Part shown: positions 1-10,497 of the stretch, piece after piece
Position numbering within the stretch: the first letter of the stretch is position 1
Layout of the letters: each line of letters begins with the position of its first letter
Source: Cylicocyclus nassatus
Taxonomy: Eukaryota; Nematoda; Chromadorea; Rhabditida; Strongylidae
DNA length: 64,000 nucleotides
Reading direction: 5' to 3'
NCBI GenBank assembly: GCA_958299035.1
Contig: CATQJL010000001.1
Location: 18,087,433 to 18,151,432, forward strand
Made by a program: the position numbers and the translations under genes
The notes under the pieces: generated by a model
What the model saw: only the letters and a program-made list of their open reading frames with translations
The model's database searches: none
What the model was told of the DNA's origin: nothing

Positions 1-57
1 CTTCCGTGAACACCTTCTTCTTCAAGAAGAACTTGTTGCAAAGACGCAAAAGCGACT

Positions 58-128
58 GCGTTCGGGGGGAATCGAACCCCCGTCGAATGCTTGGAAGGCA
101 TCCATGCTAACCATTACACCACGAACGC
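58..128 (-). tRNA. tRNA-Gly (anticodon TCC)
   Basis: Read on the minus strand, this folds as a complete cloverleaf. The 7-bp acceptor stem is GCGTTCG/CGAACGC, the anticodon arm is GATGC-CTTCCAA-GCATT with anticodon TCC, and the T arm is GGGGG-TTCGATT-CCCCC. The internal promoter boxes are TGGTGTAATGG (A box) and GGTTCGATTCC (B box). A TTTT pol III terminator lies about 7 nt downstream on the minus strand (AAAA at 48-51 on the plus strand). No intron is seen. It should decode GGA glycine codons. Its intact stems contrast with the decayed tRNA-like repeats elsewhere in the window, so it is probably functional. Confidence 0.96.
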
Positions 129-169
129 TCACATGCCGCAATTCTCGAAACCGCTCACTCATTCATGAC

Positions 170-901
170 TTTTTTGGTACTTTTCCGTTATCCGGACCAT
201 TTTTTTCAGAAGGCTCTCATAAAATATGCTCTTCAATCTAAGAACAATTTTTTATAGTTTCCATGAGGACTGCCTCCCTGCCACGGGTCAGAAAAATATT
301 GACACGTTTTGTTCCATTTTGACATGTTTTTTTCAAAATCATTTCCTGTGTAAAAGAGCATTTGTTATCACCTAAGAACTGTTCAATTGTTTTCTATGAG
401 AGCAAAACGATCTAAAAGTTATATGGGAGCTTTTTAACCGATTTAACAATGATTCAGCATTGTTTTTCTTTTCAGACTGTTCGCCTAGCGAATTTAGCCA
501 GACAAGACTAGAAATGAGGGCTTGAAGTTCCTCGCTATTGCTTGTTTTGTCACTTGAATGACGGGATCCTAGTCTACTTCTCTATTCTTGGCAAGTCTAA
601 TCTGTTGAGTTAATAACAGAATGACGTTATTATGATAGCCACGCCCATTTTTGATGCTGTTAGATCGAAAATGGGGCCACTATTGACTAGAAAGAGATTG
701 AATTTACGTCGCTAGGTAGGGCACTTCATACTCTTGGTTAAACCTGTTAAACGTGTAGATGACATGTCAAATTTTTTTGACACGTGGCAGGACGGTTGAC
801 ACTTCTTCGAGTGAAGTCGGGACCAAATATGGTAGGAGGAAAGAAGCAATATCCTTGTTTGAAAAAATGGGTCCGGATAACGGAAAAGTACCCTTTTTTT
901 T
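170..901. mobile_element. Foldback MITE, about 730 bp, next to the reverse transcriptase remnant
   Basis: The two ends are long imperfect inverted repeats. The left end reads TTTTTTGGTACTTTTCCG followed by TTATCCGGACC; the right end is its reverse complement (GGTCCGGATAA, then CGGAAAAGTACC). Symmetry continues inward: a CTGCCACGGGTCA segment near 274 pairs with GACACGTGGCAGG near 779. No transposase frame is present, so this is a non-autonomous DNA transposon or foldback element. It ends about 20 bp before the non-LTR reverse transcriptase pseudogene begins. No clear target duplication was recognised. Confidence 0.75.
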
Positions 902-920
902 ATCCTCGCATTTGTCCCGC

Positions 921-2165
921 TTAAGCAGGGTCTGCTTTTCTTGTCAGATGTCTCCATGTCATCCTATCTGAGGCAAGGTCTTCGTTTATACCAAGTTCTC
1001 GCAGGTCGGCCTTGATTCTGTCCATCCACCTCATCTTGGGTCTACCTCTGGGCCTTTTGCCTGGTGCCTCCACAGCCAGGGTCAACTTGGTGATGTGACT
1101 TTCATCCCTTTTGCGCACATGCCCATACCATCGTAACCTCTTTTCCTGCATTTTCTGGGCAATTGGAGCTACTTTCATTCGTGCTCGTATAGTGTCATTG
1201 CAGATGTGATCCTTCAGTGTGACTCCTAAGGTCCATCATAGCATCCTTGTTTCCATGACACTGAGCTTGCGCCCCTCGTTCCGCGTACACAGCCAGCACT
1301 CACTGCCATACAGTGCTGCTGGGCGGATAACGGTCCGGTACAGTTGGGACTTAAGTTGTACTGGCATTCGTCTGTCGCACAGAACTCCTGTTAAGGCTCT
1401 CCATTTCATCCATGCTGTGTTCATCCTGCCTGCGACCTCCTCTTGTAAGCCTCCCTCCGCTGAGATATGGCTGCCTAGGTACTTGAATGACGTCGTCTTC
1501 TTTAGCTCTTCACCACTGATGCTTATGGTACCTGGAGTTTGTTTCCCCACTTCCATATATTCTGTCTTCCTGGTGTTGAGCTTTAGACCATACAACTCTA
1601 GCCTGTTTTTCCAGTTTTGCACCTCGTCTTGTAGCTCCTTTCTGGTACTTACTATCAAGACCACATCATCTGCGTAGAGAAGTGTCCAAGGGGGTTCGCG
1701 TCTAAGCGGTTCCATCACGGCGTTCATCACAGTGATGAAAAGCAAGGGAGAGAGAACTGGACCTTGGTGAACTCCAACCTTGATCTGGAATTCTTTCGAT
1801 TGCCCTGAAGCTGTTTGCACGTGGTGTGTTGTAGATCAACTTAGATCCACTGAACGTACTCCTCTGGCACCCTGTGTTTCCGTAAGGCCCACCATATGAC
1901 TTCATGTGGCACCTTATCGAAGGTTTTCTCTAGGTCCAGGAAGGCTGCATTCAATTCCTTCTGCTTCTCTCTGTATTACTCCATTACTATCCGAGCGGAA
2001 TGGATTGCATCAGTTGTACCTACTCCTTTCACGAATCCGCACTGATTCGGTGACAACTCTTGATATCTCGAAGGCGTGTTTCGATTACTTCTTTCGAAAA
2101 TTTTTAGAGTGTGGCTCATCAGTCGGATTGGTCGGTAGGATGCGCAGTGTGCTATGTCGGGGGTG
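921..2165 (-). pseudogene. Non-LTR retrotransposon reverse transcriptase, 5'-truncated and frameshifted
   Basis: Minus-strand frames carry the ordered landmarks of a LINE-type reverse transcriptase. These are YRPIRLMSHTLKIFER and QCGFVKG (about 2140-1990), then VGVHQGPVLSPLLF and the catalytic YADD box with WTLLYADDVVLI (about 1780-1660), LNTRKTEYMEVG, and a C-terminal part with RLRWYGHV and GRPKMRW (about 1150-1000). The pieces lie in different frames, so it cannot make a protein. The endonuclease half is missing, the usual result of incomplete target-primed reverse transcription or later truncation. The break at about 2165 abuts a copy of the TATATATAAG repeat. The clade was not settled. 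Confidence 0.88.
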
Positions 2166-2434
2166 ATCAGCATGCTCGATTACCCCCCTGTGCCAACTCC
2201 CAGCCCCGTAGCTCAAATTTTGCAAAAAATCGATAAAATCGATATTGATCGATGACGAAAAGTAGCCTATGACACCCGCCGGGGCCCGAAGTGTATGTGT
2301 GCTAAGTTTGGTCCCGACCGGTTCAGAAATGGAATTTTCTATTAGGAACATACGTACAGACAAACAGACAGACAGACATACAGACATACAGACAGACAGA
2401 CAGACAAACAGACATTCAGCTTTATATATAAGAT
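2166..2434 (+). repeat. Dispersed repeat ending in GA-rich tract and TTTATATATAAG (copy 1)
   Basis: One of four good copies (others near 24946, 32239 and 47743). It starts with GATCAGCATGCTCGATTAC and passes through a conserved block with AAAATCGATAAAATCGAT. It then shows GAAAAGTAGCCTATGACAC and GGTTCAGAAATGGAATTTTC, a CAGACAGACAGA tract, and ends at TTTATATATAAGATT. The repeated terminal organisation suggests a non-autonomous mobile element. The layout recalls the ends of Helentron-type rolling-circle elements or SINEs, but I could not assign it. No protein is encoded; the frames across it are shadows. Confidence 0.8.
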
Positions 2435-3701
2435 TATTATAATTTACACTGTTTCCAAACATGAGTTATAGTGTTTTTATGTCTGAGTTATCCTCCATCA
2501 ATTTGGAATATTTTTAAAAATTTACAAAGATTTTTGAAATGAAGTTTCGATCATGAACAGTAAGTTCAATTACTGTGTGATGTATCAGTGTTCATAGAGA
2601 TTCTTCTTGCGAATGCATGAAAACTAACGTTAAAAAGGCAAATCTAAAAGCTCTACAAGTCATCCATGTTCATGGTGTATGTTCTTATCAGCGTGCATTG
2701 GAAGAACTTTGAATTCACAGCTGATTGAATACATCACGGATCTGTGCTCATTACCCTCGATATTTGGTACAATATTTACGGGAATGTAGTTGTTTGAGAA
2801 AAAATTTTGGATTCTGAAGTCACTGACGTGATAGATACATCTGTACAGTCCATTCAGAATGAAGTTGCACCTGTCAAATATCAAGAAAAATCATTTTTTT
2901 CGAGGCTGCACAGTTGCACACAGCTGATATCGCCTGCATAGACAATCTTGAAGATGCAGTATTACTTTGTCAAAGTTTTCGTTTGTGCAGCAGTAGTTAC
3001 AAGAGATGATTATCAGGTTTCTTTATGCTGTGTGAAACTCTACTAGCATCACTTCGAATAAGGATACAGACGCCAATGATACAACTGAATATAGCACTTT
3101 AAACAAGCAAAATATCATGCGCGAATTTCCTTCTAAAGAATTTCAGCAATGAAGTAGTGATTAGCTGTAAACGTTGTTACTAATATTTTGCATTTGTATC
3201 ATCTACATCTGCGTTATGTTACGCTTCTAGGTCTCTATGCATTAGACAAGACTGGAAATATTACCTTATCTTATTTTGTTCGCCTATTTGAAATCATTCA
3301 TGCCTCAACATCACCTCATTTATCATCATCTACATGTACGATCTCAATCGCATCTGTTGCCTTATCTTTTGTACATAAGCTGCTTTTTATCACATTTTAA
3401 AATTTCTAAGCAGTAAGCTGACATATGACCAAATACTGTGCTACGTTTTATCAAGTTCATCTAAATATATGCTATGCATTTCTTTACATAATCTGTTACA
3501 TATTGAGGCTTCGTCTTAAGATCAATCAAAAACGGCTCATTGCTTTTTATTTCGTTATTATAAAAATCACATAAATAACTCAACCTCGAAAGTCGCGGTC
3601 AACTTATATACCGGTGTTGAATCTACGCAAAACCACATAAATATTCAAAGAGTCCTTGCTTATCAACTTTAGCTCTTATTAACTTTATGTCTTACTAACT
3701 T
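2435..3701. other. AT-rich intergenic DNA, nothing recognised
   Basis: Only short, stop-ridden frames are present on both strands. No splice-consistent exon chain, inverted-repeat element or RNA gene was recognised here. Confidence 0.5.
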
Positions 3702-3740
3702 ACAAGTCCAAAATGCCGCGTAACGGCACTTTGGACTTGT
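3702..3740. repeat. 39-nt hairpin palindrome, family member A
   Basis: The arms are ACAAGTCCAAAATGCCG and CGGCACTTTGGACTTGT, with one mismatch and a 5-nt loop (CGTAA). It has the same length and core (AAAgTGCCGCG...CGGCAcTTT) as the perfect hairpin at 12868-12906, but the outer stem differs with compensating changes on both sides. It sits exactly at the left edge of the duplicated SDR block, which begins at 3741. Confidence 0.8.
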
Positions 3741-5000
3741 GTAGACATAACTTAGAATGAGAATAGACCAAATACTTCTCGTAGTCTTTTTTGGCCATCA
3801 CATTCCAGGGCTGTCCTAGAAAATTTTGATTTGAGGGGATAAAAAAGGGCAAAATAGGGCAGAAAAATCGTGAATCCCTCATCCCTCGCCATTACTACTC
3901 TAGACTGCACATCAAGCATGCTTGACATTTAAAGGCAGTGTCCGGGCAAAAACTCGATTTTGAGATTTTGTGCTTATTTGGGTCTATTCGCTATGCTGAA
4001 TCCGAAAATCCACATTGGAGAGCGCGAAAACGACGAAAAAGGGCTCTAATACAGGAGGGAAATCAGCAAGTGGGCGGGGTCTTCCCCACGGTGAATTCAC
4101 GCTCCCAGCTTCGGGGGCGATCTTTTTGATTCCGGTTTCAAGTCATTCGTTTGCACTTGATCGGTAGTGATGTCAGGGTGGCTAACGGATTCGAGAAAAT
4201 TGCTCTGGAAGCTGGAAGCGTGAATTCACAATGTTGAAGACCCCGCCCACTTGCTGATTTCCCTCCAGTGTTAGAGCCCTTTTTCGTCGTTTTCGCGCTC
4301 TCCAATGTGGATTCTCGGATTCAGCATAGCGAATAGGCCCAGGTAAGCACAAAATCTCAAAATCGAGTTTTTGCCCGGACACTGCCTTTAAAGAGAAAAA
4401 AGCTTCTGGTCAATAAGCTGGAGGGATTTGGGGGGGGGGGAGGGGGGGATGGCTTCTTTCAACTGCTTAATCTTTTAGGAATTGAGTGGATCTGGTCGAA
4501 TTATGTTGCCGTGGTGAGTAAAGAAATTCAAGGGAGCTATAATGGGTGAGTCAATAAAAAAGAGATCAACAGGGCTCAAAGAGGGACTCCAGGACATATA
4601 GCGCGACTAGAAACCTGGAATAAGAGGAGAAAAATTTAATGGAAGGACGTAACTGACCAGCTATGCAGTACACTGCCGACTACAATGACTCGGCCGTGTT
4701 TACTTCGTTCCAGTGTGTCCAGTAGTCGATTACATAGGAGAAAGTTTGATAGATAGTTCACTTAAAGTGCTTCTTAAATCTTCAATAAATTAAAAATCTA
4801 TAAAATTTCATTCAACAACACTATGATGCACGCAATAATACGCAGTACACAACACACACATTTGAGCAACGCGGCAAGAACCATAAAAAAGAAGCAGAAG
4901 GTATAAATTCCAGGATTCATAGCTCGATCTACTTCATTCCGCGCCAAATTTTTACCCCCTTTCCCCACCTCCTCGATTTCCCAGCCGCGCAAACATAGTA
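3741..5000 (-). pseudogene. Duplicated fragment of the SDR gene (exons 4-5 and introns)
   Basis: This block matches 51083 to about 51850 of the SDR gene, including intron sequence, so it is a DNA-level duplication and not a retrocopy. The exon 5 copy (3741-3819) still encodes [20 protein letters not shown] with the YxxxK pair. It has lost 8 nt just upstream (CATTCCAGG against CATCCGACCAATCCAGG), which shifts the frame, and it stops at a hairpin. The exon 4 copy (about 4764-4661) keeps VNYLS, the LLDTLER segment and [10 protein letters not shown]. Its 3' splice site has changed from TTTAG to TTTAA. A foldback MITE (3929-4391) interrupts the intron between them. It is non-functional. Confidence 0.88.
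3929..4391. mobile_element. TTAA-flanked foldback MITE (copy 1, complete)
   Basis: A 463-bp near-palindrome bounded by TTAA on both sides. The arms start AGGCAGTGTCCGGGCAAAAA and stay complementary for more than 150 bp, through AAATCAGCAAGTGGGCGGGG. The paralogous site near 51272 lacks it, so that site is effectively an empty allele. The TTAA target and lack of coding capacity fit a piggyBac-like non-autonomous element. That assignment rests on the target duplication only. Confidence 0.88.
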
Positions 5001-5082
5001 GAAGTCTTTGTGAATAAAGCGTCAAATTTTGTACACATACGTGCACACGATAGGCTACTTTTTATGGCGATTCGCTCATCAC

Positions 5083-5511
5083 CATGCTATACTCCTTGAG
5101 GAGTATAGCCTTGAGGAGTATAGCATGGCGACGGGCGATTTCCAATCGCTACGACTGTCGCCAATCGCTACGACTGGCAATCGCCAGTCGCCAATACTGG
5201 CGACTGTGTCTTCTATGTGTATCGATCGTCACGTCCAATCGATACACATTCAATGTGTAGTCGCCAACACTGGCGAATGGCGATCGCCAGTCGTAAAAAT
5301 CGGCGACGGGCGATCCCCAATAGCCAAACAAGTCGTTTTGGTACGTATCGATTTGACGTGTGTAACTTGTTTGGCGATTGGCGATTGCCAGTCGCTAATA
5401 TCGGCGGCGGACAATCACCACGTCGATTGGCGATCGCCAACATCATCGACAAAAATCGCCGGTTTTACACGTACTTGATGCATATAGATCGTCGCCATGT
5501 TATACTCCTCG
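5083..5511. mobile_element. Foldback element packed with GGCGAT/ATCGCC motifs
   Basis: Terminal inverted repeats GAGGAGTATAGCATGGCGACG (about 5113) and its complement near 5490 bound about 400 bp. The interior is filled with alternating TGGCGAT, ATCGCCA and CGACTGGCGA units, including perfect palindromes such as TGGCGATCGCCA. A second small hairpin (GCTATACTCCTTGAGGAGTATAGC) marks the left end. The open frames through this stretch on both strands come from the repetitive sequence. Confidence 0.75.
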
Positions 5512-8011
5512 TGTGTAGCGCCTGCCATAGATTTGCTGATTTTGAGCACTTTGCAACGAAAATGAAGTCTTATCAGCCGCTAGCAAACCGCTTGCACATT
5601 TTGGTGTAAAGAATGGGTGTAAACCTTATTTTCATTCGCAGTGTGGGGATGCGACTATTGGTTAAGGCATATTGTAGGCAGTCGCTCACTCGGATCAATT
5701 CACAGTCACTGTATAAGTGCACACATTGATAGACCTGACCCTTGCAGGAACGACACATTTTCAATTTTCAAATTATTTGTCAACAACCTATCTTTTTTCG
5801 CTGCTCTTGGTTGACGTACCGCCACCGCGGTGGTGCACTGCGTATGTCAAGTGGTGCAATTACAGAAAGTAACTAAAGTGAATAAATGGCGTGCTGCAGG
5901 TAAAAGAAAAAGGAAAACACGTGGGGAGTAAGGTTAGGGCCTGCAAGGAGTGAGAAAGAGCGGATAGAAAAGCAAGGAATTTGTCTCAGAGATTTCAAAT
6001 TTCTCTATCCAGTATGTCGCTCTGCCAATTACGACACTGGCCCGAGTGGCGACAAGGCAGCCAGTTAATAAGTGAAAAAATTAATAAAAGTAATGGCTAT
6101 TTTTACGAAGGTTACCTTATTAGTGATCAGCATGCTCATTTACTTTCTGTACCAGTTCCCAACCTTGTAGCTCAAAGTTTGCAAGTATGACAAAGGTATT
6201 GGGTTAACCTAGAAGAAAATACTGTACTCATAATCAGCATGCAGCTCATCTACCCTCCACCCCCCTATGCCAATCCCAGCCTTCAGCTGCAAGTAATCGA
6301 TAAAATCTATAAGTAGATTTCTCTTCGATTTCTACGTCCTCTTCTCCTCACCATTACACCGCCATTTGTTCCAGAGTTCAAGGGGGGGGGGGGGGAAAGA
6401 AGGGTCTGCAAGTGGCTCCTATTCAAACTAGCGCTATGACCGTGTGCAAAAGCGGAGCATACTCGTGTTTTTTGGTTTTGGGTTTACATTATAAGAAAGT
6501 ATTGCTGGAGCTCTCGAAAAACAAAATTTGGTAGGTTGACCGTAAGTGCAAGTTTTCAATTTTATTGCTGAAAAACTCTACAGGTGCTTCTCATGCTATA
6601 AATTGTTTCGTTCTCATGTTGGTTTCATACATAACGACGATGTTGTAGCAAGCACGATATAGGATAAATCAAAACACAAAAACTATCAAAGCAACCGCAA
6701 GGTTATCGGCACTGAAAAGAACGCTTGATACCAGGAGTTAGATTACCTATTGTTTACCTTATGTAACCGGGCGCCAGCTTTTTCCTTTGTTTCAGTCGTA
6801 ATTCTTCAGCCTCTATCTGATCACGATCTTCTCCAGCGCCTGATATCTCTCCTTCAAATGATCATTGAGAATGAATGGCGTACATTTATTAGGCAAACGA
6901 AAGTGCATCATGTTTGACAAATAACAAGATATGTACAAGGTACAAGATATCTCAAAAGTATGTATCCAGTGTTTATCAAATCCCTCACTTTCTTGCAGAC
7001 TGGAAACATTTGGTAGGGCAGGCTTCGACTTAGATTTGAAATACAGAAGAAATCACCGATACCTCTTTGTCGAAAGATAACGCTAGGACTTTTAGCAAAT
7101 ATGCATTGTAAATTTGTTACGTTTAAGAGATTTGAAGAAGTTGAAAGGTTGCGTAACAGATTTCACGCTCTCTGATTTCACTACTCAGCTTTTTGCAATT
7201 CTATAAATCTAAACGGTGTAATGTAATCACTGTTTTGAGAAACAATATATAGTCACGGTACACGTAGTCCTTTAGAGCTTTAGCGTCTGATTTTAAACTT
7301 GTTCGCTCTCATGCGCAGATAGTTGGAGCGTCATAAAATGTGCTGGTTACTCAAACAACACTGTCAAGCATTTTCTAATATAAACAAAGAGACTGGATAA
7401 TCAGGATTCTAATAAACATCTGGATTTCAACCGATGGTAGTCGCTGTATTAATTTTTCTGGCACCAACATGGTTGTCATTGTTGAGATAGATATTGAGCA
7501 AAGCGAATGTTTCCTTGTACTCATAGAAAGGCAAATACTCAAAGAAAAGACAGCAAACTGCTGGAGATCGCTGGTAGATTACACAAAACATTTAGAAAAC
7601 GCGGGTTCGACGACTGCTTAGCAAATTCGTACTAAAGGTTAATAGGAACAAGAGATGGAGACGTTGTAAAAGTCACGTCGCTAGGGCAACAGGACCAAAG
7701 TTTTCGCGTTTGGGCTACGTTTCCTTTCTGGTGGGGATGTTGATGTACGCGGCCCACATAACGAGAAAGCAGAAGAAGAGTGGATTAATTAAATGTTGCA
7801 GTTTCTTTATGGGAGCCGCGGCTAGAGTGGTTTTGAGATTGCGTTCAGTTAGGATTAGTTTAAGCGGATTAGATAAGCACTCCTCGTTTTGACTCTTTTC
7901 GCACTTTAACTCCGTACTCGCAACGTGACAGATGGACCCAGCAGACAAAAAACAGATGGTGAAAACTTATTTGGACAACAGTGGCAGTCCCGAAAACTTT
8001 TTGCAAACTGT
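5512..8011. other. Intergenic DNA with decayed repeat pieces
   Basis: No convincing gene. Degenerate fragments of the TATATATAAG repeat family occur at about 6124-6190 (GATCAGCATGCTCATTTAC and CCAACCTTGTAGCTCAAAG) and 6226-6330 (CAGCATGCAGCTCATCTAC and AATCGATAAAATC). A G tract of about 13 nt lies near 6381. The rest shows only short frames. Confidence 0.5.
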
Positions 8012-8150
8012 GCTGATTTCCCTCCAGTGTTAGAGCCCTTTTTCGTCGTTTTCGCGCTTTCCAATGTGGATTTTCGGATTCAGCATAGCGAATAGGCCCG
8101 GGTAAGCACAAAACCTCAAAATCGAGTTCTTGCCCGGACACTGCCTTTAA
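8012..8150. mobile_element. TTAA MITE (half copy, right end)
   Basis: Matches the right half of the element at 3929-4391, from CTGATTTCCCTCCAGTGTTAG to GCCCGGACACTGCC and the flanking TTAA at 8147-8150. The left half is missing. It lies about 120 bp downstream of the visible GPN2-like exon and may belong to the break that separates that exon from the rest of the gene. Confidence 0.8.
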
Positions 8151-8273
8151 GGCGCTTTCGAAGCTGATATGTTAGGATGACCAAAAGACATCCACTTTGA
8201 CGATTCATATGGGAACAATTTTGGGGGATGCACCATACATGGCTTGATTTGAGATAATTCTAAAAAGATTTAC

Positions 8274-8469
8274 CCAGTCTAGTCATAGCATCCTCTACCG
8301 TAATCATCTCTTTTATACTGTAATCGGTTTTAAACAGGACAAAATCATTGGCAGGATCCAGATTTATAGTGATGTGTGGACGATGGATTTGGTCAAATAT
8401 GTCAGCAAGACCCGCACAAAATGTTGATTTGCCAGCTCCTGGAGCACCAATGACCAACACTCCAAACAT
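8274..8469 (-). CDS. GPN-loop GTPase 2-like, first coding exon only
   Basis: The minus strand encodes MFGVLVIGAPGAGKSTFCAG, then LADIFDQIHRPHITINLDPAND and EMITVEDAMTRL. GAPGAGKST is the P-loop (G1). NLDPAND and the following acidic, hydrophobic stretch are typical of the GPN/ATPBD1 family, which helps assemble and import RNA polymerase II. The usual protein is about 300 residues; here there are 65. A donor (CTGG/GTAAATC) follows at 8273. The start was chosen at 8469 because the family begins MxFGxLVIG. TGCAG lies 2 nt upstream and could be a cis or spliced-leader acceptor. The frame is open a further 33 codons upstream. I found no later exons, so it may be a gene fragment. Confidence 0.75.
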
Positions 8470-8849
8470 TCCTGCAGGAATTCTGTTGTCTACTACATAG
8501 AGAATCAGCGATGAACGCTCCAAAAACGGGTGCAAAAGACAATAATTTAAAGAAAGTTCTTGAGACATGATATCTGAGTCAACAAAACAATGTTCTTACA
8601 ATTACGTATCTTACACCAAAATTTGATTCTAGGATAGCATTAGGTATTAAAGGATCTTTTACGAATTTCTTATCCGCGGCCGGAAAAAACGCGCGTGATT
8701 GCGCGCAGTCAGTGTGTACCCACGGATCGGCGCGCATTCACGTAAAGTTCAGTATTTTCAAACAACGGCAGCAATATAACATGTTGGATTTGAGAACATT
8801 GCAAAAATGTATGGTTTTTGCTCCTAGAGAGGTCCTCAATGATACATAC

Positions 8850-8999
8850 AGCCCTTGTAAATTCCAATTGCCCCTCGTACTTTTGTACATCAACGTGTGG
8901 GGCGGCTGGAAGCGTCGGGTGCTGGAGCGTCATAGGCTTGTCACAATCTCGACAATGGGCACGCATCCCTCCTAGACATTTCTTTCGGACTTGTAAAGG
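8850..8999 (-). CDS. Candidate exon with Cys/His cluster (unrecognised)
   Basis: A minus-strand open stretch encodes KKCLGGMRAHCRDCDKPM, then TLQHPTLPAAPHVDVQKYEG and QLEFTRA. It ends at a plausible donor, GCT/GTATGTATC, at 8849. The CxxxxxxHCxxC spacing looks like part of a small zinc-binding motif. The sequence has the composition of real coding DNA, but I do not recognise the family. A start codon or acceptor is not clear; TTTACAAG near 8993 is one option. It lies on the same strand as, and upstream of, the GPN2-like exon. Splicing it to that exon would shift the frame, so it is not simply the same gene. Confidence 0.3.
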
Positions 9000-10244
9000 A
9001 AATTTTCGTTGAAACTACTTCGCAAAAATGAAAATAGAATGGAAGTTGGCGGAAAATATCGGAAGATAGTTAGCACCTATAGTCGTCCGCGGTGACCGCT
9101 GTCTATGTTGGTGTTCAAGACAAGGCGCGCGCGAATGGGTTCTACAAGGTCCACACCATCAGCGTAGCTGCCTGTCGGTCTTTTCAACACGTCAACTCTA
9201 GCAAATTTGAGGCGCTTATTCGAAGGCGGCATTTTAAAACGATCGTAAGGAAGCCGCGTTTATGTAAGGGTCACTTATGAAATCGTGGCAACGGGTTCGG
9301 CTGCAGTCTGTTCCCATCCAATCGTTACAAGAGCATTAAAAGGCAGCGTTCCCAAATGATCGATATCGGGATTTTGCAGTGTTGCAATGCTAGATCCTCC
9401 AACTAACTTATTAGTGAAGTTTGGAGCGAAAAGGCGCTTTTGGAAAGCCCAAAATGTATTACGGACGCCGCCCATTTCCAGGCTCCGCGCTGGAAAGCTC
9501 AGATATGGCTTCAGCATGGCGAGAACTCCGGAGAAGTGAAAAACCGGAGAACGAAATTTTGCCGGGACACTGCACGCTAAAAATGCTCCGAAAAGAGAAG
9601 AAAGCAAAGAAAATGCGGTGGTTGGAACTGCGTATGCAACGCGTGCAGCTGCGCCATCGTTCACGGTTTTATGAACGGCCTCTACCTATGGAAATCTCTC
9701 TCGGGCACGGACAATACGTTATGGGCAGCATGCTAGATAGGCAAATCATGCGCGATTTGAGCCCATTCCAAGGTATTGATCTGTTACAGTATATTTAGTT
9801 GAACATGGCAAAAAAACCCTATCGCACAAACTGCAAGTTGTTTTCGTGTCAGCCTGCAGGAATCTCCTGTGCACCAAGTTCTAGCGGATTCTGATGTTTC
9901 AAACTTAGATGTCTTAAGTGGGAAGGTCCTTTCGAGCATCGACTCTGTTGTGGAGATGAATTAAGCTCTTCAACCAAAATGGCACTGCTCCTCATTGGTC
10001 CATCTCATTGTCAGAAATCCCACCCTGAATAACCCTAAAATGATCATCGCGCAAGCGAAATTGCATTTTTCTTCGGTGGTTGCGCACAAGCAAGTGTTAT
10101 CAAATAAAAGCGAGGGCCCAAAACACTCATATTTTTAATTATAGGGCCCACTGATTCATGTGTATGTCGTCCGCAAAGATTTCTCTGCGTCAAAATTTGT
10201 GGTGTTTTTGGTTATTGTGTAACACATCTTATAGTGAAGTCAAA
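9000..10244. other. Non-coding stretch with a diverged MITE-like segment
   Basis: Frames on both strands at 9275-9798 overlap and neither looks like a known protein. The end at about 9558 (TTTTGCCGGGACACTGCACG) resembles the right end of the TTAA MITE family, so part of this stretch is probably an old, diverged element. Nothing else was recognised. Confidence 0.45.
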
Positions 10245-10474
10245 GGCCTAGGGCATACCTCACGCGATTTCAGTCGCCATGCGATTTGGCAATACTCCAA
10301 ATGTTCATAACTCATCCTACGTGGTTTCTGGTTGTACGGAAGAGGGGGCATTTTATTAACCTACGGAAGTTATACATGCTGTGCATTTGAGGTCTTCCAG
10401 TATTGAATTTGAAGACATATGGCAAATTGCCAGATCGCGTGGCAACTGAGATCGCGTGAGGTATGTCCCGTGCC
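10245..10474. mobile_element. Foldback MITE, 230 bp (GGCC...CACGCGAT family)
   Basis: Imperfect inverted repeats of roughly 45 bp. The left end is GGCCTAGGGCATACCTCACG and the right end is the complement of GGCACGGGACATACCTCACG. Inside are repeated GCGATTT and TTGGCA blocks. The architecture and the ACTTCACGCGAT-like subterminal block resemble the 35288-35490 element, which suggests two subfamilies of one MITE. Confidence 0.75.
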
Positions 10475-10497
10475 AAACACGTTTGGAAACGCATCGC

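Noticed and set aside
3938..4382. Mirror-image frames starting MSGQKLDFEI on both strands (also near 7869-8141)
   Set aside because: They are the two arms of the TTAA foldback MITE read outward, not genes.
9421..9798. 125-codon basic frame
   Set aside because: It overlaps an equally long frame on the other strand and MITE-like sequence; no domain or splice signals.
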